Below are positions 1 to 11,484 of a stretch of DNA of 64,000 nt, one piece after another. Position 1 is the stretch's first letter; each line of letters opens with the position of its first letter. The notes beneath the pieces are model-generated. The model ran no database searches. It worked only from the letters and a program-made list of their open reading frames with translations, and was not told the origin of the DNA. This DNA is from Rotaria sp. Silwood1 (taxonomy: Eukaryota > Rotifera > Eurotatoria > Philodinida > Philodinidae). The translations under genes were made by a program, and so were the position numbers. The stretch spans positions 1 to 64,000 of the forward strand of contig CAJNOP010000528.1 in the NCBI GenBank assembly GCA_905250075.1. Direction: 5' to 3'.

Positions 1-125
1 AAGTTTGTTAATAACTTGCGCTGTATTCACACCATGATCTCCAGTTTCAACAAGTTTTGTTACTGCATTAAAGTGATGAACTTCACTACATTCCGTAGGA
101 TAAGTGATTGAAAATGCCTTGGAAC

Positions 126-133
126 ATAGTAAT
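126..133. repeat. Target-site duplication, left copy (ATAGTAAT) of the 4.66-kb element
   Basis: Eight bases directly before the left TIR, identical to 4797-4804. The ancestral single copy lies inside the SET-domain coding exon on the minus strand. Confidence 0.92.
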
Positions 134-144
134 TAGGGATGCAA

Positions 145-335
145 CGGTGACGGTGGTCACCGGTGTGATCGGTCTACGGTTCACCGTTCACCGGTCTCAC
201 CGGTCCGCCGGTTCACCGTTCACCGGTTGCACCGGTCCACCGGTGCACCGTACCAACCGGTGATACCGGTGGACCGGTCACCGGCGTAGCGGTGCACCGT
301 TCACCGTTCCACCGGTATACGAGCACCGTAAGCAC
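145..335. repeat. Left subterminal CACCGGT array
   Basis: Dense tandem and inverted repetition of CACCGGT / ACCGTTCACCGG motifs. ACCGGT is self-complementary, so the array can fold. It mirrors the array at the other end and is probably a transposase-binding or foldback region (inference). Confidence 0.85.
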
Positions 336-639
336 CGCTCATAATATACTACAAAATAAAGCTACTCAGTTGAAACTGAGTCCAATTAAAAGTGAAACTG
401 ACCATCTCTTAATCGAAAAGAGCACATATATTTGATATTCGTCTACTTTCTGTAATTTATCGGCATACTTCACAAAATTTAATAAAGTTTTTTTGTATGC
501 TGATCGCTCCTTCAATACGATGCGGACTGTAGGCGTACGCCAGATAACATTAGGATGCTCATATAGCTGATACTCGTTAGCGCAAGGCTATCTGAGTATG
601 AAAGATGCTTATACAAAAAACTTAGGTATGCCGCGTGAA

Positions 640-1500
640 CAAACACTTTTAAGGTCAACAATAGCTGTTGAAATATCAGGAATGTACGGTGATCGCCGGT
701 TCATAACATTCTATTGACTCATCAAGCTTAGGATAACCAGCAGTACACTTTTAATGCCCGCCACCGGAAGTTTTCTTGACTCTATCGGTGCCATAACCGG
801 CATGATTATCACATTCATCGATGAAGAAAATTTTCATCTGCTATAGTGAGCAGATCTAAATTACGTGTTTTTACGCACTACCATTAATCCTAATCATGTT
901 GGTTCGGAGAGCGGAGACCTTCAGTAGCAGATAGCTTCTAATATTTCACAGACTCACTGAAGACCAGAGGAAGCAGTAATGGTAAACTAGTTATCACTAT
1001 CGTATGATTTCGTGAATCTGTCAGTCGTCTAACTAACGTCGTAGACAGTCTCTGGAAAAAGTTTTCACATGATGTATCGCCGCGTACTCAAATATATAGT
1101 TTTGTACATCATGATGAAATTTTGAAATGCTGGTCAGAGAGCAGGAACCTAGAGCGATGACCGCTTTGAAGCATTTGACAAGCTTATTGATGCTCAGAGT
1201 AATCAGTAATGCCCTTGCAACCATCATCACCGTAGGTTCCTGTGACAATATCGGTCATAAAACTGGCATCGCTATCATACTGATTTAGGAAAAAAGCTTT
1301 CATATACGATAATGCATCGCTGTAAATCATATACTTTTAAGGGTTACCATGTAGTCCTAGAATGCCCGTTACTAGAGCGGAGACCCACGGTGATAGATGG
1401 TTTCTAGCATTTTCAGATTTATGAAGCCTCAGGGTAACCAGCAGTGTCCATTTACTCACCATCACCGTAGATATTGGTCACCCTATCGATTCTATTATTA
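640..1500. repeat. Degenerate interior repeats of the large hAT-like element
   Basis: Imperfect repetition of phrases such as ATCACCGTAGG, CGGTCATAACCGG and ACCAGCAGT. They look like decayed relatives of the terminal motif. No coding potential was seen. Confidence 0.45.
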
Positions 1501-1584
1501 GCTTTGTAGTCATGCACATCTTGGAAAAATTTTTTATTATCGGTCTTGTCGTACACTCAGTTGTCTCTCTGTAAGTTCACCTAT

Positions 1585-2065
1585 TCGGAATTTCGCCAAC
1601 AGTGCACTCACTAGTGACGAATTTCCCTGCGACATTCGCCAATAGGTGAATCTCTGGTATGAAATTTATCAAAAAATATTTATTTTTGCCTTAGTATGTT
1701 TACCAATGGGCGACTGTCATGGAGAAATTTGCCAATTTGGCGAATTCCCAGTGTGAAATTCGCCAATAAACTTTTTTCGTCATAATGTATTGATCAATTC
1801 GCGAGTCGCTAGTGTGTATTTCGCCAAATTTAATCCGTAGAATTATGGCCCAGCTAAATTGATGATAGAATATTTAAGTATTATAGGATGTGTATGGATC
1901 GTGGGTATGAGTATAGGTTAAGCGCATATACAACCCTCAGACTTGCACCCGCACCCATATCCACATCAAGTCAGCTACAACTAGACCATTTTTCGTTAGT
2001 ATATTCGCGAATTAGCGAATTTCAGCCAGTTGGCGAAAAGGAAGATTGGCAATCATATAATTCCT
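1585..2065. repeat. Cluster of TTCGCCAA / TTGGCGAA motifs in both orientations
   Basis: About ten copies of ATTCGCCAA or its complement occur between 1585 and 2065, denser toward the edges, like subterminal arrays of another small transposon. A weak TGTGGG-like inverted pair (1887-1967) sits inside. No clear TIR or duplication could be fixed. Confidence 0.5.
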
Positions 2066-2248
2066 CCAATCGACGTTACAGTTTTGACCGTCAACATAAA
2101 TGCTAATAATGGAAATTAGAGAGTGGAAACCTATGAGTATGGCAGATTCAAAGAATTTTATTGACTAGTTCAGGCTCAACATAACAGACAATATTCGTCT
2201 AGCAGCCACCACTGTAGGTCTTCATTTTTATACCGACTACCTCGTTAG

Positions 2249-2754
2249 TAGAGCCCGTCGGGTCCAGAATTTTCGGACCCGGACCCGGACCCGGACCCTG
2301 GCCCAGGATTTTGGACCCGGACCCGGACCCGATCATTTAAAATTTTTTCTACCCGGATCCGGACCCGGACCCGTTTACAGGTTGCTGGACCCGGACCCGG
2401 ACCCGGTCGCTTAAATTTTTTCGATCTAAACACAATGACAAGTCAGTTTAGATAGTATAGTCAAGAAGGGTTTTGTTGTTTTTTATCTATTTTCTAAATA
2501 CATTTGATCTCTTCTTTGTATAAAACGAACAAAACTTTAAAAAAATTCAAAATAAATTGTATGGATCAAAGTTTTCTTCAGACCTGGACCCGGTTAAAGC
2601 AAAATTTTCAGACCCGGACCCGGACCCGGACCCGGTCAAAATAAAATTTTTGGACCCGGACCCGGCCAAAGTAAAATTTTTGGACCCGGACCCGGACCCG
2701 GACCCGTGCGGGTCCGGGTAGGGTCCGGGTCCGGGTCCTACCCGACGGGCTCTA
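2249..2754. mobile_element. Nested 506-bp hAT-like MITE with GGACCC arrays
   Basis: Fifteen-base TIRs (TAGAGCCCGTCGGGT at 2249-2263, its complement at 2740-2754) are bounded by a perfect 8-bp duplication CTCGTTAG at 2241-2248 and 2755-2762. Inside are several (GGACCC)n tracts, and the right end switches to the complementary GGGTCC. No open frame encodes a transposase. It lies inside the larger element and is therefore the younger insertion. Confidence 0.92.
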
Positions 2755-2999
2755 CTCGTTAGCCTGATAATTATATTCCTGCATAAGTGTCTCGAATGCG
2801 ACTACACTCTCAAATCAAGAATACAGTTTCAATCATAGAGTTTAAGGCGAGCATGGCAGGTAAGAATATTAGGAGCTCACTGATATAGTCGATTTTGATC
2901 ATTTTTCAGGCACCTACATGCTTGCATCAATCTTTGGTGCTGTTACATCAGAGATTGGCATAAGTTTTCATGGTTCCGCTGACCCTTTTCTTAATTGAA

Positions 3000-4450
3000 T
3001 CACAGTCATCAAGTATGAAGGAAACGCTTTATGTGTTATAGTACCGTCTAGTAAGGAGTATAGCTTCGACTATCGCTATGAATGTTAGTGAGACAACGAT
3101 GACGATAACCTTAGGTATGGTTACGGGTTCACTATGTAAACCATTGGTACGGTTATTGCTACAACTAAGAAAACCGTACCTACGATTTCAGAGTCAATTA
3201 TGATAACCATAGGTACAATTATCAGTTCTAGAGGGCTTTCGTGAAATATAGTATTTTCTAACACACTAGCGAATTCCTATGAAAGTTGAAGAAAGATGAC
3301 TATGATCAGAAAATCTGGATCTGAATTCAAATTTTAGAAATGGTTAATTTGACTTCGGACACTAAGGAAAGGCTTTTTAAGAAGATGCTGATATTTAATA
3401 AAGAGTAACGAAAGTGAATGGATTTCCAGAAGCTTGAATCTGATATCAATTTATCAAGGTTCTACGTTCTAATTATCAATAAAATGGTTCCTTGATGAAT
3501 GCTATAGTTTTTTAAGAATTAGAGTCGAATGCGTCAAGTTGCATTTCCCTTCATCAACCTATCAAGGAAATAGTTATTTTCATAATAAACACTCACTTAA
3601 TCTAAAAACTTCAGTTTGAAATATTCAAAGACTGACTTTGAGTACAGACTCTCCAGCGCCTGTTTACTTTGCTAACCTTTATAAAAACCGTACTCTCTTA
3701 AAAGTGTTGTTTTTCGTGGCACTCATTTTGATCTAATAACTGTGCCTAGGAGGATCGTAGTTAGACCGGTAGCTGTAAGTGCGGTTATCGCAATTGGACT
3801 ATCAGTCGTACCTATGATACTCCTAGCTTGACAACTAACGGTAAAAACAGTTATTGTACTTGGATCGGTATCCGTAGGTATGCTTATCGTAGTTATACCG
3901 GTGACCATACGCATGTTTATATAATCTTGTTGATAACTATCAATGCGGCAATCATAATTGAAGTGGTAACCGTAGATGCATTTATCGTAGCTGCACCAAT
4001 AGATTTACTTACAATAATCGTAGTTTGGCGAGTAACCATAACTTAGATGATAGTAATTAGATTGGTAAGCATAGCTATGGCTGTTGTAGTTAGATTGATA
4101 ACTCTAGTATCCGTAATGATAGTTAGATCCGTAACCGTATATAAAGTGATCTTAGATGCACCAGTAACCATTAGTACGATTAGCGCAATTGCATCGAAAA
4201 ACCTATGTACAATGATTGCAACTGTAGCAGCAACCATGGGTATAGTTATCGGTTTTCACCAGTGAAATGACCTACACCGTTGTATTTCTAGTCAATATCA
4301 ATACTGTCCATATAGAACTACGAAAATTTGCGATGATAACCGGTTTCCGCTATTACTCAGACAACAGAAGACTGAATGCTTCCAGTAGTACTAATATGCC
4401 AGTCTCCATTATGGCCTTCTACTACCTTATCAGCTCGATTCTCTGTTTAA
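3000..4450. repeat. Degenerate tandem repeats (about 30-35 bp units) inside the large element
   Basis: Phrases such as GTAGTTAGATTGATAAC, GTAACCGTAGATG and GATAACCATAGGTA recur; the clearest units at 4050-4130 are spaced 34-35 bp. Short open frames on both strands here (3723-4464) are low-complexity Ile/Thr/Val products of the repeat and are not annotated as genes. Confidence 0.5.
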
Positions 4451-4574
4451 CGCCAAAGTTCTGATCAATATTCCCCAAAATTAATTAGGACGAGGGATCA
4501 CTTCTTCTAAGAAAATTAAGTACTCGAGTTACTGAGATGTACCGTATAGGAGAGACACCGAAATACAGAAAAGT

Positions 4575-4786
4575 GACCGGTGCACCGGTCTCACCGGCCC
4601 ACCGTACCCCGGTGCACCGTCCACCGGTCTCACCGGTCCATCGGTTCACCGTTCACCGGTCTCACCGGTCCACCGGTTCACCGTTCACCGGTTTCACCGG
4701 TCCACCGGTTCACCGTACCGACCGGTGAACCGGTGGACGGTGAATCGATCGACCGGTGAGACCGGTGAACGGTGAATCGTCACCGG
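4575..4786. repeat. Right subterminal CACCGGT array
   Basis: Same motif set as the left array (CACCGGT, GTTCACCGG, TCTCACCGG), ending directly in the right TIR. A 63-codon open frame here that is rich in Pro, His, Arg and Thr is a product of the repeat and not a gene. Confidence 0.85.
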
Positions 4787-4796
4787 TGCATCCCTA

Positions 4797-4804
4797 ATAG
4801 TAAT
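4797..4804. repeat. Target-site duplication, right copy (ATAGTAAT) of the 4.66-kb element
   Basis: Eight bases directly after the right TIR, identical to 126-133. Confidence 0.92.
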
Positions 4805-4863
4805 AATTGACCTTTACGAACATCTTCAGTAAGAACTAAACCACGACCTCTGTCTGTTGAAAT

Positions 4864-5480
4864 CTAGAAAAAGAGATAGAGCAGAGAGAAACTTCGAAAA
4901 ATGGTGTGTCATTTCCGACGCCTTCTTTCGGTGGAGACGTATGTCAGATACTATCCATGCATCGGTACTTCTTCGAAACTACGTGATGTGTTTAAGGTCA
5001 TCATTTCAACATACGATTTTTGATCGATATGACTTATAACTGATCCAGAGAAAAGGACAACTTGAGCACTAAGGAAAATATCGACAGTGAGATTTTCGAA
5101 ACTATCTAGAGGGATGTTTACACTATTCAATGACCTGTTAATTAGCAAAAAAACTTTGTTCTAGTACACAGAAAAAGATTTTCAGCTGATTTTTACAAAA
5201 AATTACAGAGGTGAAACTTTAAAAACATGAATTTTCCTACAAAAGTCAACAGAAGATTTTTCTGTGTGCTTTTTATTGGACAAAAAATCGAGTCGCAAAA
5301 TGACGTGAAACTTCTGTGCTATGCGCAAAAATGATTTAGTTTTTATAATGGAGAACTGATTTGTGATTAAAAATCATACGAAATTCATCAAGTACAGTAT
5401 TTTTGCTCAACTCTCCTTCCGAAATTAATGAGAAAATCAAGAGATCTATAATAAAAATAAAACTGTTATATATAACTCAC
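4864..5480 (-). other. Intron 2 of the TPR-SET gene
   Basis: Bounded by GTGAGT (5480-5475) and CTAG (4867-4864) read on the minus strand. It is 617 bp, AT-rich, with no internal feature recognised. Confidence 0.75.
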
Positions 5481-7439
5481 CTCAGTAATTTGAACTGGTC
5501 CAACATAAGACGTATTATCCAGACGAGGAGTTGACGATTTTTTGGCTTCTTCAATCATTTGATTAAAATTGTAACGACCTTTTCCTTTTTCCTCAATTCT
5601 CGTCACAATTGAAGTTAATTCTCGTTGACCATCGACGTTCTTAAGATCTATTTTTAATAACTTCTTTACTTGTACTAAGGCTTCATCGTAATTCTCTAAA
5701 CCATAGAACGCTTTGGCACATCGGTACAAAGCTTTAATGTTATTCGGTTCATTTTTTAAAATATTTTGACAGTCACTTAGAGCACCTTCGAAATGATGAA
5801 CTTTTAGGTGAGCTTGTGAACGGTTCAGTTTAAGAAGAGAGATTTCTGGATCAGAAATTTCCGATGATGAAATACCCTAAAAAAAAGAACAATGAAAAGT
5901 TCGTTAAACCTCATATACAAGGTGACAAGCGGCTCAAGAAAAAATTGAAGCAAGGTTTCATTGAACAGTGAAACCTTTCAAGCCTGACATCGTATCACTA
6001 CAATATTTAATAATTTGAGTGCGACTTTTCGAGCTTTATCACATTCGACCAGTCTTTTAAAGTGAATATGACAGGAATCTCCAACCTTCCTCTTAAATAT
6101 TCTGTCCTACAGCTCGTTACAGTGCAGTTCAGCAAATTCGTGCATCCTTCAAAAGAACCTCATTTGTCTATAGCCTTTGGTGTCTATCTAGATTTCTTTT
6201 TAAAGCAGGAGTTTTTTTTATAGCGAAAAGAATACTTCGAAACTTGTTCCAATCTTCCTCAACAAGTGTGTTTCTCACCTTGAATCTAGACCCTCAAAAA
6301 AGGACAAATTCTAGGCATTGAACCACGGTTAGAATAGTCCGTTCAGAAAAAGGTGAAATTTTAACTTTTCCATAGCAGAACCGTCAATTTTTGAGATTTC
6401 AGGTGAAGTTTCCATTTTGTTGTTTCTCACTGAAGGAAAAAATCGAATAAAAAGCTTTCACCGCGTTTGATAATTAGATTATGATTTCCGATGCGGAAAA
6501 GAACAACCTGTTAGTTCATTTTCGAGATGAAATTATCAAAAAACACAGCGCAGAACTGCCAGTTTTTCATCAGTTTAAAATCGACCATGAGCTGCCTAAT
6601 TCGAGTTATAATATAAATGAAGTGTCAACTGTTTAATATCACTTCGAAAATTAATGAAAAAATCAAGCAGGCACTTGCTTACAGCAGAAAAAAAAGTTTT
6701 TTAAATTATAAATGAGATAGGACTTTCCTATAACTACGGTAGAAAAGGAAAAAAAATTATCAATTATAAACTATAATTGAAATAGAACAGTTTTATAACT
6801 GCGGCAGAAAGGCAGAAAAAAAATTATAAATAATAATTTATTATTTTGATAGGAATTTTACTTTAATAACTAATACGTGCAGCCTCGCAGTGAAGTCTTG
6901 AACAAATCATAGCTCACATGGAATATGGATTGGTATAGACGCGCCGTTACCAGGTCACTGACCTGTGATATCAGGCGCATAGCACGAGGATGCTATGCGC
7001 TCGCCGAAGAGCTAGGAGCAGTGCTCATCTCTATGGCCGCAATGATGGCAATATTTCTCTAGTTCTGATTACGCTAAAAGGAAAGGTTATGAAATTGAAT
7101 ATGTGAATTGTTGTTGTTCAGTAAGTGAATATGTATAAATAGACCATTAGATGCCTAATTCGAGTTCGTATATAAATGGAGAGCTAAGTGCTTATAATTA
7201 CTTCCAAAATAAATGAAAAAAACGGTATATCATGTTGAAGCAGCAAAAATGCAAAAGATAAATTTTATCGTAATTATAAAGTTATACTTCGAATTGACGC
7301 ACCCATATAAGTCTGCCAAAAAAGCAAAAGATAAAATTTTATATAAATTATAATTTATAAATTCGAGGACATATGCATGTGGAAATAGCAAAGAAGCACA
7401 CTATAGCAGTTTTTCTAACTGCTAATGCTCAATCTCATG

Positions 7440-7680
7440 CACATTATTCTCATCTGAGATGCTAGCAGCATCATCTGGAATCTTACAAGCATCGTCTGGG
7501 CTGATACAAACATTGTCTGGGATGCTAGATGCAAAATCTGGAATGCTAGAATCATGGTCTAAGTGGCTGGAATCATCATCTGAGGTGGTACAAGCATCAT
7601 CTGGAATACCAGAAGCGTGATCTGAGACGCCAGAAGCGTGATCTAGGATGCTAGAAGCATCATCTTAGGTAACTCAGCCA
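7440..7680. repeat. Minisatellite, about 30-bp degenerate units
   Basis: Repeats of a phrase like GATGCTAGAAGCATCATCTGG with substitutions, about eight units. Confidence 0.65.
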
Positions 7681-7879
7681 CCCTTTCGGATTCATCAGGT
7701 AGTATTTTCCTGTAGTTCTCCGAAGCATACACTAGGAATATATGTGACCATGAAATACAATGCTAGCCTAAGAACAAGACGCTACCATATACTCACTCTG
7801 ATTAGAATAATGGTAGGTCTAATCGTTGTGCGACGCACGTAATACCCATCTGCCTCAAAAGACTTTTCCCCGCGTAACT

Positions 7880-8440
7880 GACCTTTTATTTCAGCGTTGC
7901 GGCGTGGGAGCACGAAGCGCCCCCCCGCAGAGCCGCGACCCATGCTTGTCTCTGTGTACACAGTGATGAACAAAGTAAAAACGGAAATGATATTAATGCT
8001 TTATATAAAATTTGCGGTATTGCGTTTTTCATAGCTAAGCATGCCTGTGGCTTTCAATTATTAAATTTGAATTAAATGTAATTCAATCTTTTTCTTTTTG
8101 CTATTTCACACGGGTGTGGCTTGGTGTGTATCATATACGTTAAAATTGAAACTTGAATTCAATTGAAATTTCAAGTATCAAGCTTCAACCAGAAACGGAT
8201 ACATCCTGCATCTCTGTCGGTGTGGGTGCCACTAAGAACTTTCGCCGCATGTCTGTCGATGCCGTACGTGTCAAACCTAAAAGTTGAATTCAACTATTCA
8301 ATAATTCTGTCAATATTCACTGGGGGTAAGCGCTTTCCCCCACTTCACCCACCTTTCATTTCAGCGTCGCGGTGTGGAGGCGCGAAGCCCCCCCACCCCC
8401 GAATAGCCGCGACCCATACTCGTCTCTGTGTACACAGTAA
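7880..8440. repeat. Pair of GC-rich direct repeats
   Basis: About 90 bp at 7882-7975 (TTTCAGCGTTGCGG ... TCTCTGTGTACACAGT) recurs at about 8353-8440 with substitutions. Each copy has a poly-C run and is GC-rich against the AT-rich surroundings. Open frames over them are not gene-like. Confidence 0.6.
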
Positions 8441-8569
8441 TTCGCGTGTGATGTTTAGGTCACGCTAGCCACATCTCTTCAGAAGCTTTCTGGGCATGAA
8501 ACCCGTTCGCTAACAGAAGCTACCTTTCAGCTATCATTAAAGCATCTCATGCCCTTCTCCTCGCGTTCA

Positions 8570-9180
8570 GCAAATGTCGGTAGCATACCAGGTAAGACGT
8601 GAAGAACTCTACGTAGTACCTGCGGCGTTCCAGGTAACATATATACCGACGCAGATGGTACTTGTAGCATCTCAGGCAATATGTGTAGAATTCTAGGTAA
8701 CATTTGGAGCATACCTGGTAACACCTGCAGCATCCGAGGTACTATATGAAGCAACCCAGCAATAGCTGTACTGTCCCAGAGAATAGTTGAAGCAACCCTC
8801 AGAGTATATGTAGCATTCCAGATGGATCCTGTAGCATTTCAGGTAGTATTCGTAGCACTCCACATAATACCTGCAACATTCCGAGGGTATCGGTTGAACT
8901 CCATATAGCCTCTCTTGCATCACAAGGCATAATTTTCGCATTTCAGGTGAATTCTGTACCATCCTATGTAACACCTGTTGCAACATAGGTGACAACAGTA
9001 GGATCACAGGTGAAATCTCTAGCATTCATAGGGATACTTCAAGCATTCCAGATAATATGTGCCAGATTCGAGATCATACCTTTAGCATGACAGCTAACAT
9101 CTGTACCATTCCTGGAAATATTTGCGGCGTTCCAGATAACAATTTTACTATCTCAGAAAGAGTCCCTGCAATCGAGGAAA
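8570..9180. repeat. Minisatellite of about 30-bp units
   Basis: Around twenty degenerate copies of GTAGCATTCCAGGTAACATCT-like units. The minus strand reads as decapeptide repeats (MLQVLPG..) only because 30 is divisible by 3. Confidence 0.7.
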
Positions 9181-11484
9181 CCTTTAATGTTGACAGTTTA
9201 AAGTTCAACTTTGAAACTTGAAAATTGAAACTTGAGACCTCAACCGAGTTCAAGTTTAGAGCTTTACACTAGAAAATTTTATTATTTCGAATTACATATA
9301 ATTTTATCTTTTGCTTTTTTTGCCATTTGAACATGGGTGCGATTTTTTTTATTTTCCATTTATATTCGAACTTGAATTAGGCAGCTACTGGTCCTGTTTC
9401 AATAATAAATTATAATTTATAATTTTTTTTCTGCTTTTCTGCCACAGTTATAGGAAAGTCCTATCTCATTTATAATTTGTAATTTATAATTACTTTTGGT
9501 GGGTTTGTGTCGCATTTATACGTAAGTCGTGTCTGGACTGTAATTAATAGTGAGAAGATTTTTTTTGTGCCTTGATTGAACGTGACATATTTTTGAAATT
9601 TTCATTTATATTATAACTCGTATTAGGCAGCTACTCCTTAATTGTGAAAGTGGACGGAAAGTGCAAATCACTGATATCTTAAGAATTTTCTTCGAGCTCA
9701 GACTTTTCATTGAATTTTCAAAAACAGAAAGTCTCTTATCTAACTGATAGAAAATGTCGAGACTTACATCTGAGTAAGCTTTAATAGCTTCATAGAATTT
9801 GCGTTTTTTAAAATAATCATTTCCAAGTGTCTTGTACTCAGCAGCTGTTAGGATTTTGTGAATTCTTGGTGTTCCAGTTTTCCAAGTGAGATCTTGTACC
9901 ATTGAATTATTTGCATCAAAAAAGATTAAATCAGTTGGGTGATCACATCTTAAAGAAGTTCCTCCTTGAGCAGATATTTTATAGTACGGTTCTTTCAGTA
10001 TCATAATACTGTCATTTGGAATTATATCTTTATGAGATCGATTAGGATTTTGATTGTATAATTCTAACACTTCAACATCACCGTTAGGATCTTCAACAAC
10101 AGTTTTAATTTCCACAATCTTTTTTGGATGAACAATTGTTCTGAGAAGAAGATATTTTCCACGATGAACAGTTTCCAGTACTAAATCGGTTAATGATATT
10201 CGTTGTAGGTAGGAAAGGGGTTGTGTACATGGTGAATAAACAAAACTTGTAATCCTTTCATGAGCAACAAGTGGCTGACAATCATTTTCATATGAATATT
10301 GCCGATCATGTATTTGAATTAATTGAGATCGAGGTATTCGATGAGTTGGCTTTTTTCCTTGCATACTTTTGGATGTTTCCGAATTTATCATCGCTCGAAT
10401 AAGGAATTCAGCAGTATTTTCCATTTTAGAGTGCAATGAGTCTAGAAAACAGGTCAGACAAAATTTTTAACAAGTACCATTTATGAAAAATATAAAAACT
10501 AGTAATATGACACTAGCAGCCTATGGTGAGATGCAGAGAGTGGGTTCTTGCATTTGCCTTGAAATGAGTTCAACTAAATCGGACGGAATATTCAGATGCC
10601 GATTCGAATCAGTAAAATATTTAAAGTCGATTCGGCGATCTTACACTTTTCCGAAATTCTAATTACTGAAAATCAGTTGTATTCATCAGTTTAAACTATT
10701 TTTTCGCATACAGTTCTGCTATACTTCATTTTGCATCAGCATAATCGAGAAATGAAAGGAACTTTTTTTCCACGTAGAAAAGAGTTTCAGAAAAACCTAG
10801 TTTAAGAATATTGTTGTTTATTCATTGCTTTAAACTAGATATTTTTTCACGTATTTTTTACCTGTTTCGAATGATTAAAACAATCGGCACTCTAAAGAAT
10901 AGTCAGGTCTGAACTGATGTCAAAACTATGAAATCGATTCCAAACCATGTCATGAAAAAAGGAGGCGGAGTGAAGTATGTGCGTGCACTCGAAAGATCTA
11001 TAAACCAAAAAAAGTCGTCAGAATTATTTGTCAGAGCTACAATGAGTTAAGAAATTTAACAACACGCGCAAATAGGACAGCTAGTCAGTTTCATTCGAAA
11101 ATATACTGTCTTAGTAATAAGCCTCCTTTTTTCGTCCTTATAAGAAAGTTCCTCTAGGTTTTTCCTCTGTTCTCTTGCAATCGTGTTTAAAGTTTACCTA
11201 ATATATTTTTTTATAACTTAGAAAAAGAGCTTATATGGTCACTGTACTTTCAATCACTATTCTAAGGTAAAATTAGCAAGAGTCCGCAGATACATTGGAG
11301 TTTGAATCTAATTTAGCATATCTCTTTCAACTGAACTTTCGTCTGGTCTCTGGCAGTCTACATTCTCAATTGGTTTAATTCCTTCTTTTCTTTTTGTCTT
11401 TGTCTTCTATTTTTCCCCAGTATTGATTCTGCGTGTTATTGTTCATAACTCTGACGCGATATAGTCATGTTGTCGTATTTGTTG

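Larger units (their letters stand above)
134..4796. mobile_element. Large non-autonomous hAT-like DNA transposon inserted in a coding exon
   Basis: The ends are inverted: TAGGGATGCA at 134-143 and TGCATCCCTA at 4787-4796. A perfect 8-bp target duplication ATAGTAAT lies at 126-133 and 4797-4804. TIRs of this TAGGGATGCA form and 8-bp duplications are hAT hallmarks. Both ends carry subterminal tandem CACCGGT-type arrays (about 150-335 and 4575-4785). The interior holds no recognisable transposase, only degenerate short repeats, so it must have moved in trans. The identical duplications and restorable host exon suggest a fairly recent insertion. The interior carries a second insertion at 2249-2754. 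Confidence 0.9.
6589..9634. mobile_element. About 3-kb foldback element in the intron
   Basis: AGCTGCCTAATTCGAGTT...ATATAAATG at 6590 recurs inverted at about 9600-9634. A second nested pair occurs at about 7153 and 9370. The arms also share GAGATAGGACTTTCCTATAA (about 6715 and 9445, inverted). The interior contains two GC-rich direct repeats (about 7880-7975 and 8355-8440) and two 30-bp minisatellites. No target duplication or transposase was found, so the family stays unassigned. Confidence 0.6.
5877..9767 (-). other. Intron 1 (3.9 kb) of the TPR-SET gene
   Basis: Donor GTAAGT ends at 9767 and acceptor ..TTTTTAG at 5877. The phase-0 join gives a continuous TPR sequence. The intron is mostly filled by the foldback element and its internal minisatellites. 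Confidence 0.75.
1..10424 (-). pseudogene. TPR + SET-domain protein gene, SET exon split by a hAT-like insertion; 3' end outside the window
   Basis: Three exons are visible. Exon 1 (10424-9768, 219 codons) starts at ATG 10424 (MENTAEF) and ends at a GTAAGT donor. Exon 2 (5876-5481, 132 codons) ends at GTGAGT. Exon 3 starts at 4863 and runs off the left edge. All joins are phase 0. Exon 1 carries the conserved N-terminal region of fungal/animal TPR-SET proteins (LLLRTIVHPKK, DVEVLELYNQ, IMILKEPYYK). TPR helices span about residues 185-335 (YFKKRKFYEAIKAYSD, CAKAFYGLENYDEAL). The SET start (STDRGRGLVL, KGQLLL, CSKAFS) lies in exon 3. A 4663-bp element interrupts exon 3 between 125 and 4805. Removing it plus one 8-bp duplicate restores the frame exactly, so the insertion hit an open coding exon. 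Family role: probable protein-lysine methyltransferase (inferred). Unless the element is spliced out, this copy should not make an intact SET domain; an intact allele may exist elsewhere. Confidence 0.8.

Noticed and set aside
2245-2433. Minus-strand frame rich in Pro-Gly and Arg-Val
   Set aside because: It is a translation of (GGACCC)n in the nested MITE.
3723-4464. Several 60-70 aa frames on both strands
   Set aside because: Low-complexity Ile/Thr/Val products of degenerate repeats inside the transposon.
8527-9025. Two overlapping minus-strand frames with decapeptide repeats
   Set aside because: A 30-bp minisatellite read in frame; no domain, start context or splice sites.
7440-9180. CRISPR-like spaced repeats
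   Set aside because: Units are contiguous degenerate minisatellite copies without unique spacers, and the sequence is eukaryotic.
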